DNA of 64,000 nt from assembly GCA_017590115.1 (NCBI GenBank), contig JAGGNK010007448.1:7728815-7792814 (forward strand). Direction: 5' to 3'. Positions 12,618 through 30,400 of this stretch are shown piece by piece (the stretch's first letter is position 1; each line of letters opens with the position of its first letter). The notes under the pieces were generated by a model. It worked only from the letters and a program-made list of their open reading frames with translations. It was not told the DNA's origin and did no database searches. Made by a program: the position numbers and the translations under genes. Source of the stretch: Montifringilla adamsi (Eukaryota; Chordata; Aves; Passeriformes; Passeridae).

Positions 12618-12790
12618 TCACAACAATGCAATAATCCTCCTAACAGCTTTTGTAAGTAAGGAAATATTATGACTCCTGTTTTTCAGCTGAGGAAGCTGAG
12701 AGGGAATATGATGATGCAGAGAATCATGGGCAGAGGCAGAATTGGGACTCAGCTCTTCTGACTCATTCTTTGTAGTTCTGAGAGCCTGGA
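12618..12790 (-). mobile_element. MIR-family SINE relic
   Basis: The plus strand reads as the reverse complement of a MIR element. It begins with the CAATAATCCTCCTAACA block, continues through a 'gtttttcagctgaggaagctgag' type core (12,678-12,700), and ends in the degenerate 'ggcagaattgggactcag' part that derives from the tRNA-like head. MIR elements are ancient and scarce in birds, and this copy is strongly decayed. It is non-coding. Confidence 0.65.
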
Positions 12791-14769
12791 CACACCAGTT
12801 GGTGAGGCCACCCTGGCTTCTCACTCCCAGGAATGTCAGTGCCTGCGGGGCTTTCGGATCCTCAGTGTTCCCTCTTCATCTGGAGAGGGGTGAGCAGAGC
12901 CCCTAGACTGGGAAGCCAACAGGCAGGATGTCTACAAGCCCCAAAGGCACAGGAATGTGCTGTTTGAAGGGAAGACAGGAAAGAATTGAGCAACCTAAGA
13001 CCTAAAGGATCTTGTATAGGTTTATCTGCAAAGTGGAGTTTTGACTGTGATCTGAATGGTGCTCTGGAGTCAGCCAATATCCAGTGGAGGGTCCAGAGGA
13101 GATTTAAATAAAGTTCTTCCAGATTGGAAGTTCTCAATCCAGTGAAGCAGAGATGAAGTGTTTTCACTGCAATGGACAGGAAGGGCATGAAGAGCCCACA
13201 AAATCTTCTGTGTGACTGTGATGTGTCTTACCAGGAGGCAGCAAAAAGCTTTATTTGGAGGAGCTGGAGACTGGCATACAGTGAGGTAAGATTTATATGT
13301 AAGGAAAGAGGCAGAGCAAAGGCCTAAACTGTTGTGAGAGAGAAGGACGTGAGCACAGAATTTGGGAATGGAAAAGAAACTGCCCAGCCAACATTGCTAC
13401 ATATCTTTGGCCATAGTTAAAAATGTTCCTTTGGAAATTACCTGCATCTGAATGGTTTTGTTGGACATTCAGTGTGATGTGAAGACCCAGCACCTGCTGT
13501 GAACACAGTGTTTGCACAGGTAAGCAAGGCTGTGAATAGTGTGTGTTACTGAGCTGGCAGTTTAAACCAACAGACACTGGAACATGCCAGACTTCAGCTG
13601 GCCAAAGCCCCAAAGGATTCCTCTGTGTTTCCTTGCTTTTCCTCCTGCCCCCTCACAAAGACTGGAGAGAATGGCAGAGAGATCCTCTAACAGTAACACC
13701 TTCAAACACCTTGATCTGTAAATGACAATGAGTAATAAATAGATTTCACTAAAACTATTTCAGGGGTGTGAGTGAATTGTATTGAACTGGCCGCTCACTG
13801 TGGCTGCAGCCAAAGAACAAAGCTCCTGATTCACACAAGTGCTGAGAACCTGCTGCTCCAGTTGAAGTGGCTGGGAGAGGCAGGCTGTCATCACGTCTGG
13901 CAGTCAGAGCGGGCGTGACTCAGGCTGGGCTCTCAAATCAGCAGCCTCTGTGCATTAACTTGGCTGGGGCTGGCATTGAGGGGAGTTTGTGCCGAATCAA
14001 TAGCACATTGCAGGATTCCAACCCTGTGGGAAGTCTGACCTGCTCTTCAAAATCATGTTTCTTACCAGGTCTTTACTAACAAGGGTTTGATACATGCAGT
14101 GTTCAATGATCTTACACTGAAATGAGTTCTTCAACTTCTTCCAGGCCCCTCATGCCTGGATTAAGTGTTTGTACACATCCCTCCCAGGGCAGGAAGATTC
14201 CAATCCTACCTGCTCTCCACTGGGCTAAGATTTCCTAGCTTTAAATGAACAAATGTTGGCAATGATGCAAGGAAGACTTAGAGTGTAGTGGGGGAGGTAG
14301 AAATATCATCCTGGAAAAGGTTCAGTGTTTGTTTTTAAATCCCAGAAGAAACATATGAATGTGATGTATCTGGGATTTAGGGGGGAAAAAAAAAACCAGA
14401 ACAGCATGTTAGGAACCACCCAGAAACAGCTCTGTGTCAGGGATCAGCTGCTCTTTAGAAGCCTAAAAGATGCAGCAGGTCTCTCCTGAGTTCTTCCTCC
14501 CTGTTTCTGGAGCAGAATGTAACACACAGCGAGTCTGTTCTGCACTTCCTCTGTCTGCTGAGGGGCCCAAGCAAATAAAAATGTGAGCTGAGATAGCTAA
14601 TTGTGCCAAAACATAAACATGGGCTCACACAGCTTGTGAGCTCCGTGTGTGATTACTCACCACTACAAATGTAAGCACGAGCTGGCTTGCAGCAGGCAGG
14701 TCTAAAGATCAGGTCCAGGCTGTAGTGAAGTTCCTGAGAGCTTTTCCACAAACAATAACGTCCTTTGGA

Positions 14770-14934
14770 TCAGCTCTGCAGCTCAGGGTTAGCTCTGGCC
14801 TCGGTGCAACCTGGGACAAAATCACACACATTGGTCACAGCAGGAGCCACGGCCTCAGCTCCTGACACCCTGGAAAGCGCCCAAAGGGACCCCAGTAACA
14901 CTGGGAGCAGCCACTTCCTTCCAATCTGAGCCAT
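14770..14934 (-). CDS. Possible small secreted peptide, 54 residues, doubtful
   Basis: A minus-strand ATG at 14,934 in an excellent Kozak context (AAAATGG) opens a 54-residue frame. Its first 25 residues look like a signal peptide: MAQIGRKW, then a hydrophobic core (LLPVLLGSLWAL), then a small-residue cleavage region (RVSG/AEA). The rest is short, with two cysteines. The same frame is open upstream to 15,171. I know no matching family and see no clear donor to extend it. It could be a first coding exon, a microprotein or chance. It lies about 2 kb upstream of the WDR5 promoter on the opposite strand. Confidence 0.2.
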   Translation of the reverse strand: MAQIGRKWLLPVLLGSLWALSRVSGAEAVAPAVTNVCDFVPGCTEARANPELQS

Positions 14935-16225
14935 TTTCCTCTCCCTTTCATCACCATGGGAAGCTGATTTCCCACAAAAACTTCGGACAGGTGTCTTTTC
15001 CAGTGCACTTGGCACATCCCCAAATTCAGGCTGTTTGGAAGCAAAGGGAATGAAAGATTTGGTGAGGGAGAAGCCTGCCAAGCCCCAGGCTTTTCCAGAG
15101 TTTGGACAGATGTCACATCCTGCTGATCCCAGCTGTGGAAGCCTGGCCAGGGGAGTAAGAAAGACCCGCACAGATGACTCATAACCATCAAGTGAAATTT
15201 AATCCAAATTTTTGTCTGTGCAGAGCCCTGGGGATGTTCTGCAGTCCCAAAGAAATGCCCCTGCTCGTGCTGTTTCTGAAAGCTCCGTGCTATCAAAAAC
15301 CCAGCCTGGCATGGAATCAGATACTTAATGGAGTTTATCATACTTCAAACTAGTTTAAAAAAACATCCAGGACACTTAGAGGCTAAGAGGTTGTTTAGGA
15401 TTACACTTACTTTGTAGTCAAGGCTACATTTTTCAGGTTCCACAGAGGTATTATTCACAGCAGATAAGGATTTTTATACATGCACATAGATGTTTTCTAC
15501 ACACATATATTTATATGTATTTTCTACATGTACAGAAAAATATCAGGCAAAAATTCCCAAAGCAGACACTGAGAGGCGAAATACAAACTTATCTCCAACA
15601 TGAAAAACAAAAAACACCCTGCCACAAGGAAGTTCTATAAATAGCATTATACTGCTGATTTGCATTCTCCCATTTTATTTCATATTGTTTAAAAGACTGA
15701 AAACATTAAGCCAAAACCATCTGCAAGAATCAGCACCAGGGATTTTACTGGATTTGTTCCCTAATATTGTTCGGGTGACTGTGAAGCTCTTCTGTGTTTT
15801 ACCTCCCTGAGTTTAGAGGGCAGGACTAATTCTCCAGATTTCTGCTGCAGGATTCCAGGCTGGAGGAGAAGGGCCTTGGCTTCACTTCACCACAGTTTTT
15901 TTTTTTTTCATCTTTTCCTTTCTCAGCTGCCACTAGAATTTTTGGAAGCCAAATATCTTCCTGTGTTAAAGGGCCAGTGAATGACACACGTCTCCTTTGC
16001 TTCCCTCTTAACTGAAAGCAGACTGCAACGTGTGGGTTCAGAAATAACCCACTGCTCTCCAGAGAAGTGCTTCAACACATGTTTAACTCTAACTGGGCTG
16101 TTTGGCCTTAATAAATTAAACACTTTTCTGAGTCAGGGCTTTTTGTGTGACAATACGCTGAGAAAACCACCTTGCCTCAGATACCCTCTCGGTGTTAATT
16201 AAAATGGCTCAAACATCAGCATTTA

Positions 16226-16470
16226 GAGTCACAGCATCACTTGGGTTGGGAAAGACCTCCGGGATCGTCGAGTCCAACCTTTGATTGATCATCACTTTGT
16301 CAATTAAATCACGGCACTGAGTGCCACGTCGTCGACGGGGACTCCGCCACCTCCCCGGGCAGCCCCAATGTTAAATGTTTCCCCCTGATCCAGCGTTTAA
16401 CACCACTTTTCACGAAGAAATTCCCACTGATGTCCAGCCTGAACCTCCCCAGGCGCAGCTTGAGGATGAC
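16226..16470 (-). mobile_element. CR1 LINE 3' tail
   Basis: The block begins with the inverted CR1 3' end (the GGGTTGGGAAAGACCTCC type), continues with 'gagtccaacc', and ends with the 'gcctgaacctccccaggc' stretch. CR1 is the dominant bird LINE and is usually 5'-truncated. This copy borders the WDR5 CpG island. Confidence 0.8.
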
Positions 16471-16509
16471 TCCCCGCTCCCTGCCGGGGAGAAGAGCCCG
16501 ACCCCCACC

Positions 16510-16580
16510 TTACAGCCATGCTTATGGATATTACAGCCATTATACAGCCATTATATAGCCATTATTATAGCCATTACTGC
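16510..16580. repeat. Short tandem repeat of a TACAGCCATTA unit
   Basis: About five imperfect copies of an 11-17 bp unit built on 'acagccatta' lie just before the WDR5 CpG island. Confidence 0.7.
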
Positions 16581-16599
16581 CGTGTGAATGGGCCTGCCC

Positions 16600-17350
16600 T
16601 TCTCACAGCCGCTTTTATCGCTGTACATCCAACGGGGCCGGCTGCGGTCGCACCCCAACGACACCTAACCCCCTCCAGCCCAGCTCAACGGCCCCCGGGC
16701 GACGGGAGCAGCGCCGTGGCCGCCCGATCCCGGTGTGTACGAGCCCGCTTCCCACACGGGAATGTCACACCGGCAAGGACGCGGCCCGCACGGGCAGGGC
16801 GCTCCCCTCAGCGAGCGGGGAACGGCAGCGGGCGCTGGGAGGGAGGGAAGGAGGGAAAGCAACGAAAGGAGGGAAAAGAGAGAAAAGAGGGAAGGGAAGG
16901 AAAAAGAGGGCAGGGAAGGGGCGGGCACGACGCCACGGGGATGGGCTCCGCCCGAGCGCGCACTCGCGCCGCTCTTTTGGCTCTCGGGCCGCGCCGTAGC
17001 GCTCCCGGGAGAGAGCGGCATTGTGCGGCCTCCGGCCCGCTCCGCGCAGGCGCCGGCCCGCATTCCCCGCCTGGCGGACCCGGACCCGCCGCGTCCCCCC
17101 CTCCCCTCCCGCGGCCGCGCTCCTCCCCACGCCGCGGAGGAGGCGGCGGTCACCCCCTCCCCACATTCCAGAGGGAGGGAAGGGCCGTTCGGGGCTGGGG
17201 GGGCTCGGGGGTTGTTATCGGTACCGCGGGGGATGCGCTGGGAGCCCCCCGGGCGTGGAGCCCGGCCGGGCCCGGCAGCGATGCTGCGGTGGTTTGGCAG
17301 CTCGCTGCGGGCTCGCCCGAGTTGCCAGATGAGTTCCAGATGAAAAGGAA
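16600..17350 (+). promoter_or_regulatory. WDR5: WDR5 CpG-island promoter and untranslated first exon
   Basis: This is a dense CpG island 1.2-1.9 kb upstream of the WDR5 start codon. It includes a ~75-bp purine-rich stretch at 16,842-16,921. In other vertebrates WDR5 begins with a non-coding exon in a CpG island, so the start site should be here. No TATA box stands out and I could not fix the first-exon donor. Long frames across it are GC-rich artefacts. Confidence 0.75.
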
Positions 17351-18412
17351 TCGGGATCTGCGTCAGGAAAGTTTAATTTTCTTCTTGTGGCCCTCAGATT
17401 GGCCGGGGAGTGTCCTTGAGTGGGGATAGTCAGGATGCAGTCCTGTGCCATGTGCTCTGGGATGACCCTGCTGGAGCACAGGAGCCGCTGTGCTCCCTTC
17501 CAGTCTGGGATTCTGGGATCTCCCCACACCCAGCACAGCCGGCAGGCAACTGGTAGCGCCCTGCTCTGCACCCTCTCGGGAAGGAGATGCTTGGAATGCC
17601 GCTGGATCCTGGGTGCAAACGCTCTCGTTCCCGAATGTGCTGCCAGCAGCAAAAGGAGCTGCGATGTGGCAAATGCACTTAGCAGGCAAATCCTGACAGT
17701 GTGAGCCGGGGGTGCTTCTGTTCCCGAGCTGAAATGTGGCTGAGCTGCAGTGGAGATTTGTTCCCTCTGCAGCATCAGCCCCGATTACGGAATCCTGGCA
17801 CTGCACTCCAGCAGGTCTTGTTACAGAAAGCGAGTCTGGAGAGGCTGATCCAAGGTTGCTGCCAGTCAGAGGGAAGTCTCGGGTGGAGAAGGGGATGGTT
17901 TGATGCTCAGACCTTTCAGCAGGGAAATATGATACCAAAATATTTTCATTCTGAGGTGAAAGGAATCTAGTCAGGTCATAAGCTTTGCAAGTACCAGTTA
18001 TTTTTTTTTTGTTCATTATCATCTTGTATTCTCTGCTTTAATACATTAAAATAGAAATGCCTTGGACTGTTCCTTCCATCTTCCATGCAAGCTACGGTAT
18101 TTACCCTGTGCTAAGTACTTGTTACAAGTGCTTTGGGGTCTGTGATGTGAAAACCCTGCCACACCTCAAAGCTATTGTGCTGTACTTCTGTTTGGAAAAA
18201 GCTTTCCAAGGAGTGATCAAAGGCTGTGGCTTGAGTTCTTGGTCTTGCACATAAGTAGGTCTGAAGGCCTAAAATACTGCTGTGTTGCTCAACAGATAAT
18301 AAATAGGCGTTTTCATACTGGTTTCTGGCAACCTGCACTTTGACCAATCTCACTCTTGTGCATGCTGAGAATCTTTTTGACAGCTAATGAGAATATTTTG
18401 TTTTTCTTCCAG

Positions 18413-18522
18413 GTTTTCCTTTCAGCGTGGTTCTCCTCTCGGTGGCAAGAGCTGCCTTTTGAAGCAGCACGTTCATTCTCCCCTTCAAGCACCCATAAGT
18501 CTCATTTGCCAGCTCCAGAACC
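18413..18522 (+). other. WDR5: WDR5 5' UTR part of exon 2
   Basis: A T-rich tract ending TTCTTCCAG at 18,412 is a strong splice acceptor. A second AG 13 bases on (CCTTTCAG) could be used instead. The next ~110 bases lead without an intervening ATG to the start codon at 18,523, which sits in the context ACCATGG, a perfect Kozak sequence. Confidence 0.75.
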
Positions 18523-26974
<8,452 letters not shown>

Positions 26975-27566
26975 ACGTTCCAGGATTGCTTTAGAGACTG
27001 TCAGGAGAAAAAAAAAAAAATGTTTTTAAAAAAATTATTAAAAAATAAAAACACCCATAAATCCAGTTTGGCAGGAAACCTGAAGAATATTTGATAAAGT
27101 GGTTTCTGTTAGTCTTGGCCCAAAGAAAACATCTTAGCTCTGCTAGAGGGGGGCAAAGGGGGGAAAAAAAAAAAAAAAAAAAAAAAAAAAGATGCAGTGT
27201 CTCCTTTTCTTGCCTGATGTTCTGGCAGACAAATGGATGATTCTGATGTCGGGTCAGAAGTCTTGGACACCCCAAAGATACTGTATTTTCTGATGGCATT
27301 GCTTCTGGGCACTGTTGCTGCTTAAGGAAGTGCTGCCAGTCTACTTTGTACCAGTAAGTTAAGTCACAGGCCTAGAGATGTGTGGAATTTTTTTTAAATA
27401 TGTCTAATTTTTTTTTTTTTTTTAATTTTTTAAGGTTTTTTTTTTTTTTTTTTTTTCTAGAATGTAGTTTCTAGTCTCTTGGGAAATTTCTGTATTGTTT
27501 TAAATAGGAGTACTGCATCTTTAAGGGTGCTTCATTTTAAAACACTGAGCTCAAACTTTGTGACCA

Positions 27567-27572
27567 AATAAA
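27567..27572 (+). terminator. WDR5: WDR5 polyadenylation signal, proximal candidate
   Basis: A canonical AATAAA lies about 590 bases after the stop codon and is followed by a pyrimidine-rich region. Confidence 0.6.
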
Positions 27573-27996
27573 ACCATGCAGTTCCAGATTTCCCTCTTCC
27601 TGCCCCTGACTTGACTCCTGTGGTGGAATCTCTTACCTTCTGTATAGTTGCTTACCTCTTGTTACGTGTGTTTAATAGATGCTGTTCTAGAGCAAAGTTA
27701 CAGTTCTTCTGTTAACCATTAAAATGAATCCTGCTTGTAGTTGTTCTCAGCATATTTTAATTTTATTTTTTTTTTTAAATTTTGCCTCTTCTGGTTCTAA
27801 AGCCAACTCACAGAACACTGTAAAGTTATTTCAATGTAAAAAGAAACAAACCCAGACTTTTTGTATCTTGGCAATCCATGGTATGAAGCTGTATTGCAAA
27901 TGGCATGACTCTGTATCTATCTCAGCATTGGTATTTCTTTCCCTTTTTGTCATATCCATGTGGTATTTACACATCCAGAAAAATACCATGTGCCAT

Positions 27997-28002
27997 AATA
28001 AA
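27997..28002 (+). terminator. WDR5: WDR5 polyadenylation signal, distal candidate
   Basis: A canonical AATAAA is followed within 30 bases by a GT-rich element (a TGTGTATGTTTGTG type run), the usual downstream element for cleavage. This makes it the better-supported end of the message. Confidence 0.65.
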
Positions 28003-28019
28003 AAGGTGGGATTTTATGT

Positions 28020-29340
28020 GTATGTTTGTGCTTAAGAGTGTGCTCATGTGAAGTGTCTGTGCCCAGGGAAGCTTCTCTTAAAAAACATTTTTAAGGGGAG
28101 ATGTTTTCTGTAAGGGAGGATGGAGGAGCAGCAGTGTGGAGAGAAAAAGATGAACAAACACAAGTGCAAATTGATTTAATGAAGGGAAAAATATTGAGCT
28201 GAGGGTGCCCTCAGCAGAGAGAACATTGCTACAACTCCTCGCAGAGAGCTTGAGCTCAGGGAAAGGATTCCTGCTGCCCTCTCCTTGCAGGGAGCCGGGG
28301 TTAAGAAATGCACGGATGCACAAGTTTTACTGCACCCGAAGGGTTCTGCTGCAAAGGGATGTTTTGTTCCTGGTGAAGCAAATTTTTTTTTTTTTGGTAG
28401 TTACCTCATATGCTTGGTAATAACAAAATCAATTGCAGTCCAGACCTCTGGAGTGCTGCTCTGAGGTTGCCTTGCTTTGAAACCCTTGGAGAAAAAGAGC
28501 TGCAAGACACGAGGCGTAGGTTTTCTTTTTAAAATATAAAAATAGAGTTCATGTTGAGCTGCTAAAATGGCTATTAATAATATCACTGCCTTTGGAGGTT
28601 TTTCATTACCCCCAGGAAGGGACACTGTGTCTAGACTTGCTGTCACTGCTAAAATGATCAACTCATGATTTTTTTCAGCCTTATTCCTGAAGGCCAGTGA
28701 AACTCTTCAATTCAATATGTGGCTGTGCTGCTTTACAGCATGGAGGAGGTGGAATTTTACTCCAGCAAAGCATTTTAATGTTGATTCAGAACTATTTCCT
28801 GCCATAGTGCTTCTCATGTCCCTGTGAGTGGCTTTGCTTGCCCAGCTGTGCTGCCACACACAGCTGGGGAGGAGGGAGATGAATTTTCTGCTGTCACAAG
28901 GAAATCTCTTGAACAGGGATAGAAAAGCCCCTAATGTAAAGGATCTGCTGTAAAGCTGCTCTTCATAAAGATTGTATTTAAATCCTTAATATCCCACCTG
29001 GGATTAATGCTGGGGCCTGTTGGCATGAGCTCTACTTACCTCTAATTCTGTGCAGCCTGGCATGGCTGTGGTGGTTGAGGGGCCAGGATTAGCTCGAGCA
29101 CAGCTCTGGAAACGAGGATTGTGTGCAGGCTGGAGCAGGGGAGGTGTAACTTTATTTTAGGTACGAGCTGGGAGTGGCTGGGGTGTGTTACAGCATGCTG
29201 AGAGAGGGCGAGTTACTACTGTGGGCCTCGGGTGCACTGGCGACTTTTAAGCTGAGGGACAAGGCGAGCTGGGGGACTAAAAAAGCGGCTGCTGCGCTTT
29301 CTTTAGGGTCTTACGGAAAGAAAACGAGGGGGATAAAAAT
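28020..29340. other. Intergenic, between the WDR5 and U6atac 3' ends
   Basis: I see no gene, repeat family or strong motif here. There is a short T run near 28,382-28,395. The two flanking genes converge on this stretch. Confidence 0.5.
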
Positions 29341-29342
29341 AG

Positions 29343-29348
29343 AAAAAA
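29343..29348 (-). terminator. RNU6ATAC: Pol III terminator of U6atac
   Basis: Six consecutive T on the minus strand directly follow the conserved ...CTAACCATG end of the snRNA, as expected for RNA polymerase III termination. Confidence 0.9.
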
Positions 29349-29469
29349 CATGGTTAGATGCCACGAAGTAGGTGGCAGTGCCTTAACCGTATGTGTGTTG
29401 TATAGGCCACTAGGGCCTCTTCCATCCTTATCAAGGGGAGTGCTAACCTTCTCTCCTTTCATACAACAC
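29345..29469 (-). ncRNA. RNU6ATAC: U6atac snRNA (minor spliceosome)
   Basis: The minus strand begins GTGTTGTATGAAAGGAGAGA and continues through the AGC-containing catalytic stretch, the CCCCTTG stem partner of U4atac, a GGCC hairpin, ACATACGGTTAAGGCA, and the 3' stem-loop CCACCTACTTCGTGGCATCT. This matches vertebrate U6atac almost base for base at its usual ~125 nt. U6atac pairs with the 5' splice site of U12-type introns and forms the catalytic core with U12. The mid-molecule hairpin differs from the human RNA as I remember it: the loop is longer by a base and altered, while the GGCC/GGCC stem is kept. Human RNU6ATAC also lies just beyond WDR5, which supports the locus as the real gene and not a pseudogene. 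Confidence 0.97.
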
Positions 29470-29492
29470 AACTAGACATTCACACAAGACGC

Positions 29493-29500
29493 TATTTAAA
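29493..29500 (-). promoter_or_regulatory. RNU6ATAC: TATA-like box of the U6atac gene
   Basis: TTTAAATA on the minus strand lies 24-31 bases before the RNA start, the spacing of the TATA element in U6-type Pol III promoters. Confidence 0.75.
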
Positions 29501-29517
29501 CCTCCAGTAGGCTTCAC

Positions 29518-29536
29518 CTACACAGAATAGAGTGAG
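29518..29536 (-). promoter_or_regulatory. RNU6ATAC: Candidate proximal sequence element of U6atac
   Basis: The minus strand reads CTCACTCTATTCTGTGTAG at about -67 to -49, where the SNAPc-bound PSE is expected. It resembles the vertebrate TCACC-rich consensus only in its first half, so the assignment rests mainly on position. Confidence 0.4.
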
Positions 29537-29689
29537 ATAGCTTTTTTACCCTCTCTCCCCTCAATTTGACATCTCTTTCTAATTCCTATTAAAAATCTTT
29601 TACTCTACATTCCAAATTTGCCCTAAAAACCCTAAAAATCTCGGTAAAATCGCCAAAATGCGCTCTTTCGGCTACTCTTTTAATATATT

Positions 29690-30400
29690 CATCACGTCCA
29701 GCCAATCAGCGTGCAGAAGGCGGAGCTTCTTCCCCGGCCCCGTGTGGTCTTGCTTTGGCCTCGCTGATGGAGGCGGGCGCGCCCGCGGTTCGCCGGTTCG
29801 AGTCCCGCCCCTGGCGGGGCGGTGCCGCAGGGATGAGCTCACCGCGGGATGTGCGGCGGGGCCGCGTAACCTGCGCAGGATTTGGGCTTTCCTGCCGGGT
29901 ATCCCTCGGGTTTGAGCTTTCCTGCCGGGTATCCTTCGGGTTTGAGCTTTCCCGCTGGATATCCCTCGGGTTTGGGCTTTCCCGCCGGGTATCCCGGAGG
30001 TTTGGGCTTTCCCGCCGGGTATCCCGCGAGTTTGAGCCTTCCCGCCGGGTATCCCGCGAGTTTGAGCCTTCCCGCCGGGTATCCCGCAGGTTTGGATTTT
30101 CCCGCCGGGTATCCTTCGGGTTTGAGCCTTCCCGCCGGGTCTCCCGCAGATTTGAGCTTTCCCGCTGGATATCCCTTGGGTTTTAACCTCCTCTCTCGGT
30201 ATCCCTCGGGTTTCAGCTTTCTCTCCGGGTATCCCGCGGCTGTGAGCGGCACGCAGGGATGTCCTGCTGGCATCTCCCGCAGCCGGAGCGGCGGTGCAGG
30301 AGGGAGCCCGTTCCCGAAGCGTTCCCGCTGCCCCGGAGCTCGTCAATCGCTCCGAGTTCCGTCAGCGCTAATGACGAGTTACAAGTTCCACACGTGGGAG
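29690..30400. promoter_or_regulatory. CpG-rich block upstream of U6atac
   Basis: GC and CpG content rise sharply just upstream of U6atac, with a CCAAT box at 29,701-29,705, and stay high through the minisatellite. It may include the distal enhancer of the snRNA gene or an unannotated promoter. I found no clear octamer site. Confidence 0.45.
29881..30240. repeat. 30-bp minisatellite, 12 copies, no length variation
   Basis: Twelve units of exactly 30 bp lie head to tail without one insertion or deletion. The unit is built on TTTGGGCTTTCCCGCCGGGT followed by ATCCCGCGGG. Because 30 is a multiple of three, several frames on both strands stay open as decapeptide repeats (GYPSGLSFPA on plus; GIPGGKAQTR on minus). 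One plus-strand frame starts at an ATG (29,767) and runs to 30,186. No initiation or conservation evidence shows that it is translated. Confidence 0.95.

Larger units (their letters stand above)
9300..16200. other. Intergenic region between the CpG islands
   Basis: I see no recognisable gene in this stretch. It contains a MIR relic (12,618-12,790), a perfect hairpin (11,235-11,271), an unexplained minus-strand open frame (9,822-10,283) and a short minus-strand frame with a signal-peptide-like start (near 14,770-14,934). Everything else looks like unconstrained sequence with scattered A/T runs. Confidence 0.5.
26975..28020 (+). other. WDR5: WDR5 3' UTR
   Basis: The sequence after the stop codon carries several homopolymer runs: A about 30 long at 27,163-27,190, and T runs at 27,408-27,458. 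Two convincing polyadenylation signals follow, AATAAA at 27,567-27,572 and 27,997-28,002. An earlier one near 27,043 lies in an A-rich patch. The vertebrate WDR5 message has a long 3' UTR, so either later signal could be the main site. Confidence 0.7.

Noticed and set aside
29764..29830. tRNA-like B box (GGTTCGAGTCC) upstream of the minisatellite
   Set aside because: The T-arm has a mismatch, and no matching acceptor stem, anticodon arm or A box lies at the right distance.
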